A program made the position numbers and the translations under genes. From the NCBI GenBank assembly GCA_023389275.1, contig JAEWEN010000105.1, positions 1 through 30,076 on the forward strand: DNA of 30,076 nt. The letters are read 5' to 3'. Below the pieces are notes generated by a model that saw only the letters and a program-made list of their open reading frames with translations, made no database searches and was not told where the DNA came from. The DNA is from Bacillota bacterium (GTDB taxonomy: Bacteria; Bacillota; Clostridia; Clostridiales; Caloramatoraceae). Positions 1-8,022 of the stretch are shown one piece after another; the stretch's first letter is position 1; every line of letters starts with the position of its first letter.

Positions 1-302
1 CAACAGAACTTTCAAAACGAAGTACAGGAAAAACACTTTATATATTAGATGAACCAACAACAGGACTTCATATTGAAGATGTTAAAAGACTTATATCTAT
101 AATACAAAGGCTTGCTGAAAATGGTAATACTGTTGTTATTATAGAGCATAATTTAGATGTTATAAAATGTGCTGATTATATAATCGACCTTGGACCTGAA
201 GGTGGAGACAAAGGTGGAGAAATAGTAGCTAAAGGCACTCCAGAAGAGGTTTCTAAAAATAATAATTCATATACTGGAAAATACTTGTCAAAACTTTTGT
301 AA
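1..302 (+). CDS. uvrA: UvrA C-terminal end (partial, 5' end outside window)
   Basis: This is the last 99 codons of excinuclease ABC subunit A, read in the frame starting at base 3 and ending in TAA at 300-302. The protein is the DNA-damage sensor of nucleotide excision repair. Visible are the Walker B-type stretch ILDEPTTGLH of the second ABC ATPase, the following D-loop region, the switch histidine in VVIIEHNLDVIK, and the typical UvrA tail DYIIDLGPEGGDKGGEIVAKGTPEEV. The tail length after EHNLDV fits a normal C-terminus, so the gene is truncated only by the window edge. uvrC lies about 17 kb downstream. Identification is near certain. Confidence 0.97.
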   Translation, partial: TELSKRSTGKTLYILDEPTTGLHIEDVKRLISIIQRLAENGNTVVIIEHNLDVIKCADYIIDLGPEGGDKGGEIVAKGTPEEVSKNNNSYTGKYLSKLL

Positions 303-442
303 AAATTATTATGAAAAATAAATGTAAAAAATTAAAAGTAGAAAAGGATTTCTTTTGACATTTTTATGAATAAAATTTAAAAAAATAGAAAATTATACTT
401 TAAAAGGGTAAAGTATAATAAAACTAAAAAAGGAATAAAATG

Positions 443-492
443 AAAAGGTTTCATAATATAGCGAAATATGCTGTACATTATAAAGCCTTTTT
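443..492 (+). terminator. Imperfect long hairpin with U-tract
   Basis: The left arm (443-456) and right arm (about 478-491) can form about 13 of 14 pairs, and an inner AGC/GCU pair tightens the top. Five T residues follow at 488-492. It lies 140 bases after uvrA and could end uvrA transcription. A promoter-like extended -10 follows at once. It is a sequence-fold inference, not a tested terminator. Confidence 0.5.
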
Positions 493-493
493 G

Positions 494-502
494 TGATATA
501 AT
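494..502 (+). promoter_or_regulatory. Possible extended -10 promoter for brnQ
   Basis: TGATATAAT at 494-502 is a TGn-TATAAT extended -10. No good -35 is seen; TGTACA at 472-477 is 19 bases away. If used, the brnQ leader would be about 270 bases. The rest of 303-782 is AT-rich. I see no tRNA, no T-box GGGTGGTACC element and no complete CodY box there. A short dyad (ACTATA at 563-568 with TATAGT at 578-583) could be an operator but is weak. Confidence 0.35.
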
Positions 503-782
503 AGGATAAAAATACGAAAAATAGAGAAAATTATACGAAAAAGGTTGAGAAAATGTTATTGTACTATACAGTATAAGTATAGTGAAAATAATAGGGTTTA
601 CATTTAATAATTTTATGTTTATAATCTACAATATGCAAAAAGACACATATATACATGATTTATAAAAAATATATAAATATTTACAAATAAACACTATAAA
701 TCGCTAAAATATATTATTTTTTAGTCTTTTAGACGAAAAATATTTTGAATTTATAAAAAAATATTAGTAAGGGGGAATTATA

Positions 783-2099
783 ATGAATAAGTCATTTAAA
801 GACATTATAGTTGTTGGATTTGCGTTATTTGCTATGTTCTTTGGTGCAGGTAACTTAATATTCCCACCAACATTAGGTTTAGCAGCAGGTAGTAGCTGGT
901 TTCCTGCAATGTTTGGGTTTGTATTAACAGGAATAGGGCTACCACTACTTGGAATTATAGCTGCATCTAAAGCAGGGGGATCATTAGAAGACGTAGGAAA
1001 TAAAGTTAGTAAAGGATTTAGTAAAGTGTTTGCTATAGCTATTATGCTTTCAATAGGACCTTTATTTGCTATTCCAAGAACAGCTGCTACAACATTTGAA
1101 ATGGGAGTAGAGCCTTTTCTATCAAGTAAATCTACTTTAACAGTAGCAATAGTATCAATAGTATTTTTTGGTATAGTAGTATTTTTCACTATTAACCCAT
1201 CTAAAGTTATAGATAAGGTTGGAAAAATATTAACACCATTTTTATTAATCGCACTACTTATTATAGTAATAAAAGGTGTAATAACACCAATAGGGGATCC
1301 TGTTTCAACAGGAGTAACTGGACCTTTTAGCAAAGGTTTTACTGAAGGATATAATACAATGGATGCTTTAGCATCAATGGTATTTGCAGGTATAGTTGTA
1401 AGCTACTTTGTTGAAAAAGGTTATAGTGATTTAACAAGTCAAGTAAAACTAACAATAAAAGCAGGTATAATTTCTTCAATTGGGTTTATTATAATTTATG
1501 GTGGACTTACATATTTAGGGGCTACTGCTAGTAGTGTATATGAGTCAAATATAGGACAAACTGCTTTAACTATAGGTATAGTTAGACACTTACTTGGAAC
1601 AACAGGACAGTCAATTTTATCTATAGCAGTATCATTGGCTTGTTTAACAACAGCAGTAGGACTAACTGCAACTTGTGGACAATATTTTAGCAAGCTAACA
1701 GATGAGAGAATAAGCTATAAAGCAATGGTATTAATTATAGCTGGATTTAGCTGTGTAATGTCTATTGTAGGGGTAAGTGGAATAGTTAAAATATCATTAC
1801 CAGTTCTTATTATGCTTTACCCAATTGCAACAGTACTTATGATAATGAATGTATTTGATAGATTTATTATTAATAAAAATATGTATAAAGGTGCTGTTAT
1901 TGGAGCTTTTGTAGTAAGTTTATTTGAAGCATTAAAAGCAGCTAAAATACCAGTAGATGTATTAAATAATTTTGTTAACTATGTAATAGATAACTTTATA
2001 TCTAAAATACCTCTTGCACCTTACAGCTTAACATGGGTAATACCAAGTATAGTATGTATGATAATTGCAATGCTATTTAAAGATAAAAGCAGAGCTTAG
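783..2099 (+). CDS. brnQ: Branched-chain amino acid:cation symporter (LIVCS family)
   Basis: The 438-residue product is an integral membrane carrier that takes up leucine, isoleucine and valine with Na+ or H+. The N-terminal family signature ALFAMFFGAGNLIFPP is at about residues 14-29, followed by regularly spaced hydrophobic segments consistent with about 12 transmembrane helices and a short basic C-terminus. The length matches BrnQ proteins. The start ATG at 783 is preceded by GGGGGA at 771-776. The gene is monocistronic: it has its own long leader and a strong terminator just after the stop. BrnQ genes in Firmicutes are often under CodY or leucine control, but I found only half-site-like sequence upstream. 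Confidence 0.95.
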   Translation: MNKSFKDIIVVGFALFAMFFGAGNLIFPPTLGLAAGSSWFPAMFGFVLTGIGLPLLGIIAASKAGGSLEDVGNKVSKGFSKVFAIAIMLSIGPLFAIPRTAATTFEMGVEPFLSSKSTLTVAIVSIVFFGIVVFFTINPSKVIDKVGKILTPFLLIALLIIVIKGVITPIGDPVSTGVTGPFSKGFTEGYNTMDALASMVFAGIVVSYFVEKGYSDLTSQVKLTIKAGIISSIGFIIIYGGLTYLGATASSVYESNIGQTALTIGIVRHLLGTTGQSILSIAVSLACLTTAVGLTATCGQYFSKLTDERISYKAMVLIIAGFSCVMSIVGVSGIVKISLPVLIMLYPIATVLMIMNVFDRFIINKNMYKGAVIGAFVVSLFEALKAAKIPVDVLNNFVNYVIDNFISKIPLAPYSLTWVIPSIVCMIIAMLFKDKSRA

Positions 2100-2106
2100 A
2101 ATATAG

Positions 2107-2153
2107 TAAGGAGTTTTTTACTTTTCCTTAAAGTAAAAAACTCCTTATTTTGT
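2107..2153 (+). terminator. Intrinsic terminator after brnQ
   Basis: An 18-bp perfect stem (2107-2124 with 2130-2147) with a five-base loop is followed by a T-rich tail. It starts eight bases after the brnQ stop. Confidence 0.93.
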
Positions 2154-2178
2154 TATAATTTAAACTGGAGGTGGAGGT

Positions 2179-2757
2179 ATGAAAACGATTTTTAAAATTA
2201 TTTTGCTTTTTATAGCTTTATTTATATTTACTTCAGTTTATATATTATATGATATATATTCATTTGCTAATAAAGGTATAGTTAAAAGTGATGCTATTAT
2301 GGTTTTAGGGTGTAGAGTAAGAGGAGAAGAACCATCTTTATCACTAGAGATGAGAATGAAAACAGCTATAAAATTATATAGTGAAGGCTATGGTAAGTAT
2401 ATTGTTTTATCAGGTGGAAAAGGGCCAGGAGAAGACATTAGTGAAGCTGAAGCTATGAGAAGATATTTTATAGGTAATGGAATAGATGAAAAGTATTTAA
2501 TAATAGAAGATAAATCAACATCAACATATGAAAATTTTAAATACTCAAAGCCTCTTATAGACGAAAAAGGAATTAAAAATATAATTGTTGTTTCTAATGG
2601 ATATCATTTAAAAAGAGCTTCTAATATAGCAGAGCAGTTAAATGTAAATGCAACATATAAAGGTTTTGTATTAAAAGGTAGGTATTTTATTGCAGAAATT
2701 AAAGGAGCACTTAGAGAAGTTTTAGCAACTTATAAATATATGCTACTTAGAAAGTAA
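2179..2757 (+). CDS. YdcF/SanA-like DUF218 membrane-anchored protein
   Basis: The 192-residue protein has an N-terminal hydrophobic anchor (about residues 3-25) and then a DUF218 (YdcF/SanA/ElyC-type) domain. The family features are the strand DAIMVLGCRV near residue 38, the SGGKG loop near residue 79, SEAEAM with the following glutamate/arginine region, and the STSTYEN motif that in this family lies by the putative active site. Members are linked to envelope integrity or vancomycin tolerance in some bacteria, but the reaction is unknown. The anchor suggests that the domain faces outside the membrane. A very strong ribosome site (GGAGGTGGAGG, 2167-2177) precedes the ATG. It stands alone between the brnQ terminator and the carAB promoter. 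The family call is firm; the function is not. Confidence 0.82.
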   Translation: MKTIFKIILLFIALFIFTSVYILYDIYSFANKGIVKSDAIMVLGCRVRGEEPSLSLEMRMKTAIKLYSEGYGKYIVLSGGKGPGEDISEAEAMRRYFIGNGIDEKYLIIEDKSTSTYENFKYSKPLIDEKGIKNIIVVSNGYHLKRASNIAEQLNVNATYKGFVLKGRYFIAEIKGALREVLATYKYMLLRK

Positions 2758-2839
2758 AAATATGCAAAGTATAGAATAATTATAAATACATATAATTTAT
2801 AATAATAAAAAAATAAATTTAAAATAAAAAATAATTTTG

Positions 2840-2868
2840 TTGAATTTTATAGTTAAATATGGTATTAT
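2840..2868 (+). promoter_or_regulatory. Sigma-A promoter of carAB
   Basis: TTGAAT at 2840-2845 and TATTAT at 2863-2868 are separated by exactly 17 bases. The predicted start near 2875 places the whole PyrR attenuator inside the leader RNA. No gene lies between 2758 and the leader peptide at 3056; 2758-2839 shows nothing but AT-rich sequence. Confidence 0.75.
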
Positions 2869-2893
2869 TACCATAATGAATTTAAAACTAGTG

Positions 2894-3015
2894 CTTTTAA
2901 TTCAGTCCAGAGAGGCTGACAAAGTTTTATATCTGTGTTATAGGGAATAGTGTGTCTATTTCCTGATATAAATATAGAGTGTTGCCTCTTTGTCAGTAGA
3001 CAAAGAGGTTTTTTT
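2894..3015 (+). promoter_or_regulatory. PyrR-dependent attenuator in carAB leader
   Basis: The element AGTCCAGAGAGGCT at 2904-2917 matches the PyrR binding loop known from Bacillus pyr operons. CTTT/AAAG and CAG/CTG pairing around it forms the anti-antiterminator. The segment CTGACAAAG (2916-2924) is perfectly complementary to CTTTGTCAG (2988-2996) in the terminator's left arm, giving the antiterminator. That hairpin is extended by TTTATATC/GATATAAA and a nine-pair inner stem (2942-2950 with 2957-2965). The competing terminator is 2984-2994 with 2999-3008, then seven T. In the known mechanism PyrR with UMP blocks antitermination, so the operon should be shut down when pyrimidines are plentiful. 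Confidence 0.88.
2984..3015 (+). terminator. Terminator hairpin of the PyrR attenuator
   Basis: CCTCTTTGTC pairs with GACAAAGAGG across an AGTA loop, followed by TTTTTTT. Its left arm is shared with the antiterminator described in the attenuator entry. Confidence 0.9.
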
Positions 3016-3055
3016 GCTAGGTACTAGTTTAAAACTAGCAAAGGAGGATTTTTCC

Positions 3056-3115
3056 GTGAAAAATGTAAAAATGTTTAAAATCGTCTCTTGTATAGTTATA
3101 AGTAGTAATGTATAA
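3056..3115 (+). CDS. Possible 19-residue leader peptide before carA
   Basis: A GTG at 3056 sits eight bases after an ideal GGAGG (3043-3047) and opens a 19-codon frame, MKNVKMFKIVSCIVISSNV, ending in TAA at 3113-3115. It lies just past the attenuator terminator and 60 bases before carA. It has no run of arginine codons and no pyrimidine-linked feature. It may be a real translated leader, or the ribosome site may be a relic. I know of no homologue. The upstream CTAGTTTAAAACTAG palindrome (3024-3038) could form a small hairpin next to the ribosome site. Confidence 0.35.
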   Translation: MKNVKMFKIVSCIVISSNV

Positions 3116-3175
3116 TTATTTATAAAATAATGAAGCATTGGATAAAAATACATTTAATTTTAAGAGGTGATAATA

Positions 3176-4249
3176 ATGAAGGGTACTATATATCTACAAG
3201 ATGGTAGTGTTTTTAATGGACAAGGGCTTGGGCATAAAGGAACAAGCGTTGGAGAAATTGTTTTTAATACATCAATGGCAGGATATCAAGAAATAATTAC
3301 AGATCCATCATCTGCTGGTCAAATAATTACAATGACATATCCTTTAATAGGAAACTATGGAGTAAATTCAGAATTTAACGAGTCAAAGGAAGTTTACGTA
3401 AAAGGGTTAATTGTAAAAGCAATATGTAAGGTTCCTTCAAATTTCATGGGAATAGAAGAACTAAATAAAATGCTTTCAGATAATAATGTTGTAGTTGTAG
3501 GAGATGTTGATACAAGAAGCATCACTAGAAGAATAAGAGAAAACGGAACACAAAAATGCGTTATTACAACTGAAGACATAACAAAAGAAGAAGCAATGAA
3601 GCTTATGGAAGAGTTTAATCAGGAAAAAGGACTAATGAAAAAAGTTGGAACAGATAAAGTTTATACTGTAGAGGGAAATGGTCCTCATATAGCAGCTATT
3701 GACCTTGGAACAAAGGGAAGTGTTTTAAAAGCTTTAAATCAAAAGGGATGTAAAATAACTGTTTTCCCTTATGGAGCAAGCTTTGAAGAAATCATGGCAA
3801 TAAATCCAGATGGGGTTTTCCTAACAGATGGACCTGGAAACCCAGAAGATGCAGTAGAAGTAATAGATATTATTAAAAAAGTTATAAGTGAGAATAAACC
3901 GGTATTTGGAGTAAGCCTTGGACATGAAATAATAGCTATTTCACAGGGAGCTAAAACATACAAACTTAAATATGGACATAGAGGAAGTAATCATGGTGTT
4001 TGTGACAGCGCTGAGGGAAAATGTTTTATAACTGCACAATCACATGCTTATGCAATAGATGAGGAAAGTGTTAAAAATACAGAGCTTAAAATAACACATA
4101 CTAACTTAAATGATGGAACTATAGAGGGAGTAGCACATAGTACAAAACCAGTGTTTTCAGTACAGTTTATTCCTGAAGGAGAACCAGGACCATCAGATAC
4201 AGACTATCTACTAAACAAATTTATAAAATTTATGAGTGTGGAGGTTTAA
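3176..4249 (+). CDS. carA: Carbamoyl-phosphate synthase small subunit, catalytic Cys and His lost
   Basis: CarA normally hydrolyses glutamine and feeds ammonia to CarB. This 357-residue copy keeps the N-terminal CarA domain (1-150) and the class I amidotransferase fold (170-357), including DGPGNPED and KTYKLKYGHRG. The nucleophile elbow reads GVSLGHE instead of GICLGHQ: the catalytic cysteine is Ser247 (AGC at 3914-3916) and the next-turn glutamine is Glu251. The catalytic histidine in the usual HPE motif is Ile332 (ATT at 4169-4171); Glu334 remains. NHG has become SHA (289-291). Glutaminase activity should therefore be absent. The start chosen is ATG 3176, seven bases after AGAGGTG, rather than the in-frame GTG 3167 that lies inside this ribosome site. 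Five bases separate the gene from carB. Confidence 0.95.
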   Translation: MKGTIYLQDGSVFNGQGLGHKGTSVGEIVFNTSMAGYQEIITDPSSAGQIITMTYPLIGNYGVNSEFNESKEVYVKGLIVKAICKVPSNFMGIEELNKMLSDNNVVVVGDVDTRSITRRIRENGTQKCVITTEDITKEEAMKLMEEFNQEKGLMKKVGTDKVYTVEGNGPHIAAIDLGTKGSVLKALNQKGCKITVFPYGASFEEIMAINPDGVFLTDGPGNPEDAVEVIDIIKKVISENKPVFGVSLGHEIIAISQGAKTYKLKYGHRGSNHGVCDSAEGKCFITAQSHAYAIDEESVKNTELKITHTNLNDGTIEGVAHSTKPVFSVQFIPEGEPGPSDTDYLLNKFIKFMSVEV

Positions 4250-4254
4250 GCTTT

Positions 4255-7200
4255 ATGAAAAAGAATTATAAAAAATTAATGATATTAGGTTCAGGACCAA
4301 TAATAATAGGACAAGCTGCCGAGTTTGACTACTCAGGAACTCAGGCTTGTAAGTCACTTAAAGAAGAGGGAATTGAAATAGTTCTTGTAAACTCAAACCC
4401 TGCAACTATAATGACAGATGAAAACATAGCAGATAAGGTATATATTGAGCCTTTAAATGTAGAGTCAGTTGAAAAAATAATATCAATTGAAAAGCCAGAG
4501 GGAGTTTGTGCAGGATTCGGTGGACAAACAGCTCTTAATCTAGCTATGAAACTTAAAGAGGAAGGTATATTAGATAAGTACGGAGTTGAACTTTTAGGAG
4601 TAGATAGTGAAACTATTAAAAAAGCTGAGGATAGAGAAGCTTTTAAAGATCTTATGATAGAAATTGGTGAGCCTATTCCAGAAAGTACAATAGCAAACAC
4701 ATTAGAAGATTGTTTAGCTTTTGGAGAAAAATGTGGACTTCCACTTATAATAAGACCAGCTTACACACTTGGAGGAACAGGTGGAGGAATAGCTGAAACT
4801 ATGGAAGAGTTTGAAGAGATTTGTGAAAGAGGTCTTGCTTTAAGCCCTATACACCAAGTTTTAATTGAGCAAAGTGTTGCAGGATGGAAAGAAATTGAAT
4901 ATGAAATAATTAGAGACGGTAAAGACAACTGTATGGTTGTTTGTAACATGGAAAATATTGACCCTGTTGGAGTACATACAGGAGATAGTATTGTTATAGC
5001 ACCATGTCAAACTCTAACTAAAATGGAAAATCAAATGCTTAGAAACTCTGCTATAAAAATAGTAAGAGCTTTAAATGTACAAGGTGGATGTAATGTTCAG
5101 TTTGCACTAGATCCTAATAGCCACAAATATATAGTAATAGAAGTTAACCCAAGGGTTAGCCGTTCAAGTGCACTAGCTTCAAAAGCAACAGGATATCCAA
5201 TTGCAAAAATAGCTTCAAAAATAGCTATAGGATACAGCTTAGATGAGCTTAAAAATTATGTAACAAAAACATCAAGTGCTTATTTTGAACCAACAATTGA
5301 CTATATAGTTCTTAAAATTCCAAAGTGGCCATTTGAAAAGTTTGCATATGCAAAAAGAACTCTAGGAACTCAAATGAAGGCAACTGGCGAGGTTATGTCT
5401 ATAGACAGAACATTTGAATCAGCGCTTTTAAAATCAGTTTCATGTTTAGATGTAAACTTTACAGGTCTTAAAAAGCCTTCACTTATAGGGCTAAATAAAG
5501 AAGAAATAATTGAAAAAATTAAGCTTTGTGATGATGAGAGAATATTTGCTATAGCACATGGTTTAAGACTTGGAATTAGTATAGAGGAAATATTTGAAAT
5601 AACAAAAATAGATAGATGGTTCTTAAATGGAATTAAAAATATTGTAGATGTTGAAAATAAATTAGAAGAAAATAAAACAGATAAAGATTTAATAGCTGAA
5701 GCTGAAAAAATGGGATTCTCAGATGATGCTATAGTTAACTTAACAGGAGTTAGTAAAAACGAGTTAAAGGAAATTCGTGATAAAAATAATATTTATCCAG
5801 TTTACAAAATGGTTGATACATGTGCAAATGAATTTGAAGCACAAACTCCATATTACTACTCATGTTACGAACAAGAAGATGAAAACATTATAACTGATAA
5901 AAAGAAAATAATAGTTATAGGATCAGGTCCTATTAAAATAGGTCAAGGTATAGAGTTTGACTACTGCTGCGTACATGGGGTATGGGCTATAAAAGATGCT
6001 GGATATGAATCAATTATAATTAACAATAACCCAGAAACAGTAAGTACAGACTTTGATACAGCAGATAAACTATACTTTGAAACATTATTTATAGATGAAG
6101 TTTTAAATATAGTTAGAAAAGAAAAACCAGAAGGTGTTATAGTTCAGTTTGGAGGACAAACATCAATTAACCTTGCAAATAAATTAGAGGAAGCTGGAGT
6201 TAATATACTTGGAACATCAGTTGATTCCATAGATAAAGCAGAGGATAGAGATAGATTTAGAAACTTCCTTGAAGAAATTGATATAGCAGTTCCAAAAGGA
6301 GTAGCTGTACAAGATGCTGATAAGGTAGAAGAAGTTGCAAATCAGCTTGGATATCCAGTAGTTGTTAGACCATCATACGTTATAGGTGGACGTGCAATGA
6401 GAGTTATTCATAGTAAAAAAGATTTAGATGGTTACCTAAGTGAAATAAGAAACATACTTAAAGACCATGAACTTATAGTAGATAAGTATATTCAAGGAAC
6501 AGAAATAGAAGTAGATGCTATTAGTGATGGAGAGAATATATTAATCCCTGGAATAATGGAGCATATTGAAAGAACAGGTATCCACTCAGGAGACAGTATA
6601 ACAGTATATCCTCCAGTAACACTATCTAAAGAAGTTATTGATAAACTAGTTGAATCAACTACAAAAATAGCTAAAGGATTAAATATAGTTGGTCTTGTAA
6701 ATATACAATATGCATATGATGGAGAAAACATTTATGTAATAGAAGTTAACCCAAGAGCTTCAAGAACAGTTCCTATACTAAGTAAGGTAACTGGAGTTCC
6801 TATGGTAAAACTTGCAGTTGAAGCAATGCTTGGTAAAAAACTAGCAGACTCAAAATATGGAACAGGTACTGTACCATATAAAAACTTCTATGCAGTTAAA
6901 GTTCCAGTATTCTCTACTGAAAAACTTTCAGATGTTGATACTTTCTTAGGACCTGAAATGAAATCAACTGGAGAAGTTCTTGGAGTAGATCAAAACCTTG
7001 ACATGGCACTGCTAAAAGGATTTGTAGGTTCAGGAATAAAGGTGCCTCAAGGTGGAACAGTTTATGTATCATTAAGAGATGTTGATAAAGCAGAAGGAAT
7101 AGATGTTGTTAAAGACTATGTAAATAAAGGATTTAACGTTATATCTTCAGAGGGTACAGGAAATGTACTTAAAGAAAATGGTATAGAAAGTAAGGTTGTA

Positions 7201-7434
7201 GACTTTACAGGATTTATGAAAAGTATATCTTCAGGAGATATCCATGTTATTATAAACACTCCAACTCAAGGAAATAATAACGCAAATGAAGGATTTAAAA
7301 TAAGAAGAAAAGCAGCAGAATTTAAAGTTCCAGTATTTACATCTATAGATACAGCAAAGGCATTTATAAAAGCAATAGATGCTTCAAATGAAGAAATGAC
7401 ATACAATACTATGGAGCATTACTTAGGACTATAA
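4255..7434 (+). CDS. carB: Carbamoyl-phosphate synthase large subunit
   Basis: The 1059-residue protein makes carbamoyl phosphate from bicarbonate, ammonia and two ATP, for pyrimidines and for citrulline/arginine. Two homologous ATP-grasp halves are visible: residues about 1-400, starting LGSGPIIIGQAAEFDYSG, with metal-binding region NPRVSRSSALASKATGYP; and about 550-935, starting IGSGPIKIGQGIEFDYC, with NPRASRTVPILSKVTG. A linker domain lies between, and the MGS-like allosteric domain fills about 935-1059. The length is normal and no catalytic motif is missing. GGAGG overlapping the carA stop drives its ATG. Paired with a CarA that appears inactive, it would have to use free ammonia, unless another glutaminase subunit exists in the genome. 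Confidence 0.98.
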   Translation: MKKNYKKLMILGSGPIIIGQAAEFDYSGTQACKSLKEEGIEIVLVNSNPATIMTDENIADKVYIEPLNVESVEKIISIEKPEGVCAGFGGQTALNLAMKLKEEGILDKYGVELLGVDSETIKKAEDREAFKDLMIEIGEPIPESTIANTLEDCLAFGEKCGLPLIIRPAYTLGGTGGGIAETMEEFEEICERGLALSPIHQVLIEQSVAGWKEIEYEIIRDGKDNCMVVCNMENIDPVGVHTGDSIVIAPCQTLTKMENQMLRNSAIKIVRALNVQGGCNVQFALDPNSHKYIVIEVNPRVSRSSALASKATGYPIAKIASKIAIGYSLDELKNYVTKTSSAYFEPTIDYIVLKIPKWPFEKFAYAKRTLGTQMKATGEVMSIDRTFESALLKSVSCLDVNFTGLKKPSLIGLNKEEIIEKIKLCDDERIFAIAHGLRLGISIEEIFEITKIDRWFLNGIKNIVDVENKLEENKTDKDLIAEAEKMGFSDDAIVNLTGVSKNELKEIRDKNNIYPVYKMVDTCANEFEAQTPYYYSCYEQEDENIITDKKKIIVIGSGPIKIGQGIEFDYCCVHGVWAIKDAGYESIIINNNPETVSTDFDTADKLYFETLFIDEVLNIVRKEKPEGVIVQFGGQTSINLANKLEEAGVNILGTSVDSIDKAEDRDRFRNFLEEIDIAVPKGVAVQDADKVEEVANQLGYPVVVRPSYVIGGRAMRVIHSKKDLDGYLSEIRNILKDHELIVDKYIQGTEIEVDAISDGENILIPGIMEHIERTGIHSGDSITVYPPVTLSKEVIDKLVESTTKIAKGLNIVGLVNIQYAYDGENIYVIEVNPRASRTVPILSKVTGVPMVKLAVEAMLGKKLADSKYGTGTVPYKNFYAVKVPVFSTEKLSDVDTFLGPEMKSTGEVLGVDQNLDMALLKGFVGSGIKVPQGGTVYVSLRDVDKAEGIDVVKDYVNKGFNVISSEGTGNVLKENGIESKVVDFTGFMKSISSGDIHVIINTPTQGNNNANEGFKIRRKAAEFKVPVFTSIDTAKAFIKAIDASNEEMTYNTMEHYLGL

Positions 7435-7440
7435 AAATTT

Positions 7441-7478
7441 AATAAGCCTTGTAGAGATAATCTACAAGGCTTATTTTT
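7441..7478 (+). terminator. Intrinsic terminator after carB
   Basis: A perfect 15-bp stem (7441-7455 with 7461-7475), a five-base loop and a T run end the carAB operon. Confidence 0.95.
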
Positions 7479-7509
7479 TATGATATTATATAAAAAGGAG
7501 GGGATGAAA

Positions 7510-8022
7510 TTGAAAATATTACTTTGCATAGATGATACAGATGATATACTAAAGAAAGAAAATACAGGTAAAATAGCTAGATATATTGTTAAAAATATTA
7601 TGTATAACAAATATGGAGAAACTTTAGAAGTTACAAAGCATAAACTTTTAAAAGAAAAAGGTATAAATTATACATATAATAATGAATCAATTTGTATAGA
7701 AGCTAATGTAAAAGAAGAAGAATATATGGAAGTTATAAATGATGCTAAAGATATTATAAAAGAAAATATGTCATCTGATTCAAATCCAGGTATATGTGTA
7801 ATTATGATGGATAAGGTGTTTAATAAAGAAGAAATAATAGATTTTGGACTTAAAGCTGAAAAAGAAATTATAAACAAAAAAGATGCTTCAATGCTTGCTT
7901 TAAAAAGTGGGATTTATCTTAAAGAAGTTTCAGGTAGTGGAGATGGAATTATAGGTGCTTTAGCTGGAGCTGCATTAAAACTTAATGGCAGTGGAGAAGT
8001 ATATAGTTTAGAAGAAGAATAA
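7510..8022 (+). CDS. Small DDTD-motif protein related to the TiaS N-terminal domain
   Basis: The 170-residue protein begins MKILLCIDDTDD and has NTGKIARYI nearby. It ends with a glycine-rich SGDGIIGALAGAAL segment (about 139-152). IDDTD plus a C-terminal GxIGALA stretch is the pattern of the N-terminal domain of archaeal TiaS (tRNA-Ile2 agmatidine synthetase), but the rest of TiaS (zinc ribbon and OB fold) is absent. Bacteria normally use TilS for that tRNA, so the role here is open; nucleotide binding through the aspartates is an inference. I chose TTG 7510, eight bases after GGAGG at 7497-7501; ATG 7504 is in frame but too close to the ribosome site. The gene sits between two terminators, so it is probably transcribed alone. 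Confidence 0.6.
   Translation: MKILLCIDDTDDILKKENTGKIARYIVKNIMYNKYGETLEVTKHKLLKEKGINYTYNNESICIEANVKEEEYMEVINDAKDIIKENMSSDSNPGICVIMMDKVFNKEEIIDFGLKAEKEIINKKDASMLALKSGIYLKEVSGSGDGIIGALAGAALKLNGSGEVYSLEEE

Noticed and set aside
303..782. T-box or CodY operator before brnQ
   Set aside because: No GGGTGGTACC-type T-box sequence exists. The GAAAATT-like strings near 387-397 and 522-533 match only half of the AATTTTCWGAAAATT CodY consensus.
764..1333. A 189-residue minus-strand frame over brnQ
   Set aside because: It is repetitive in composition, has no ribosome site and lies entirely antisense to a well-supported transporter gene.
2956..3153. A 65-residue minus-strand frame over the carAB leader
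   Set aside because: It is antisense to the PyrR attenuator, and its codons reflect the terminator arms.
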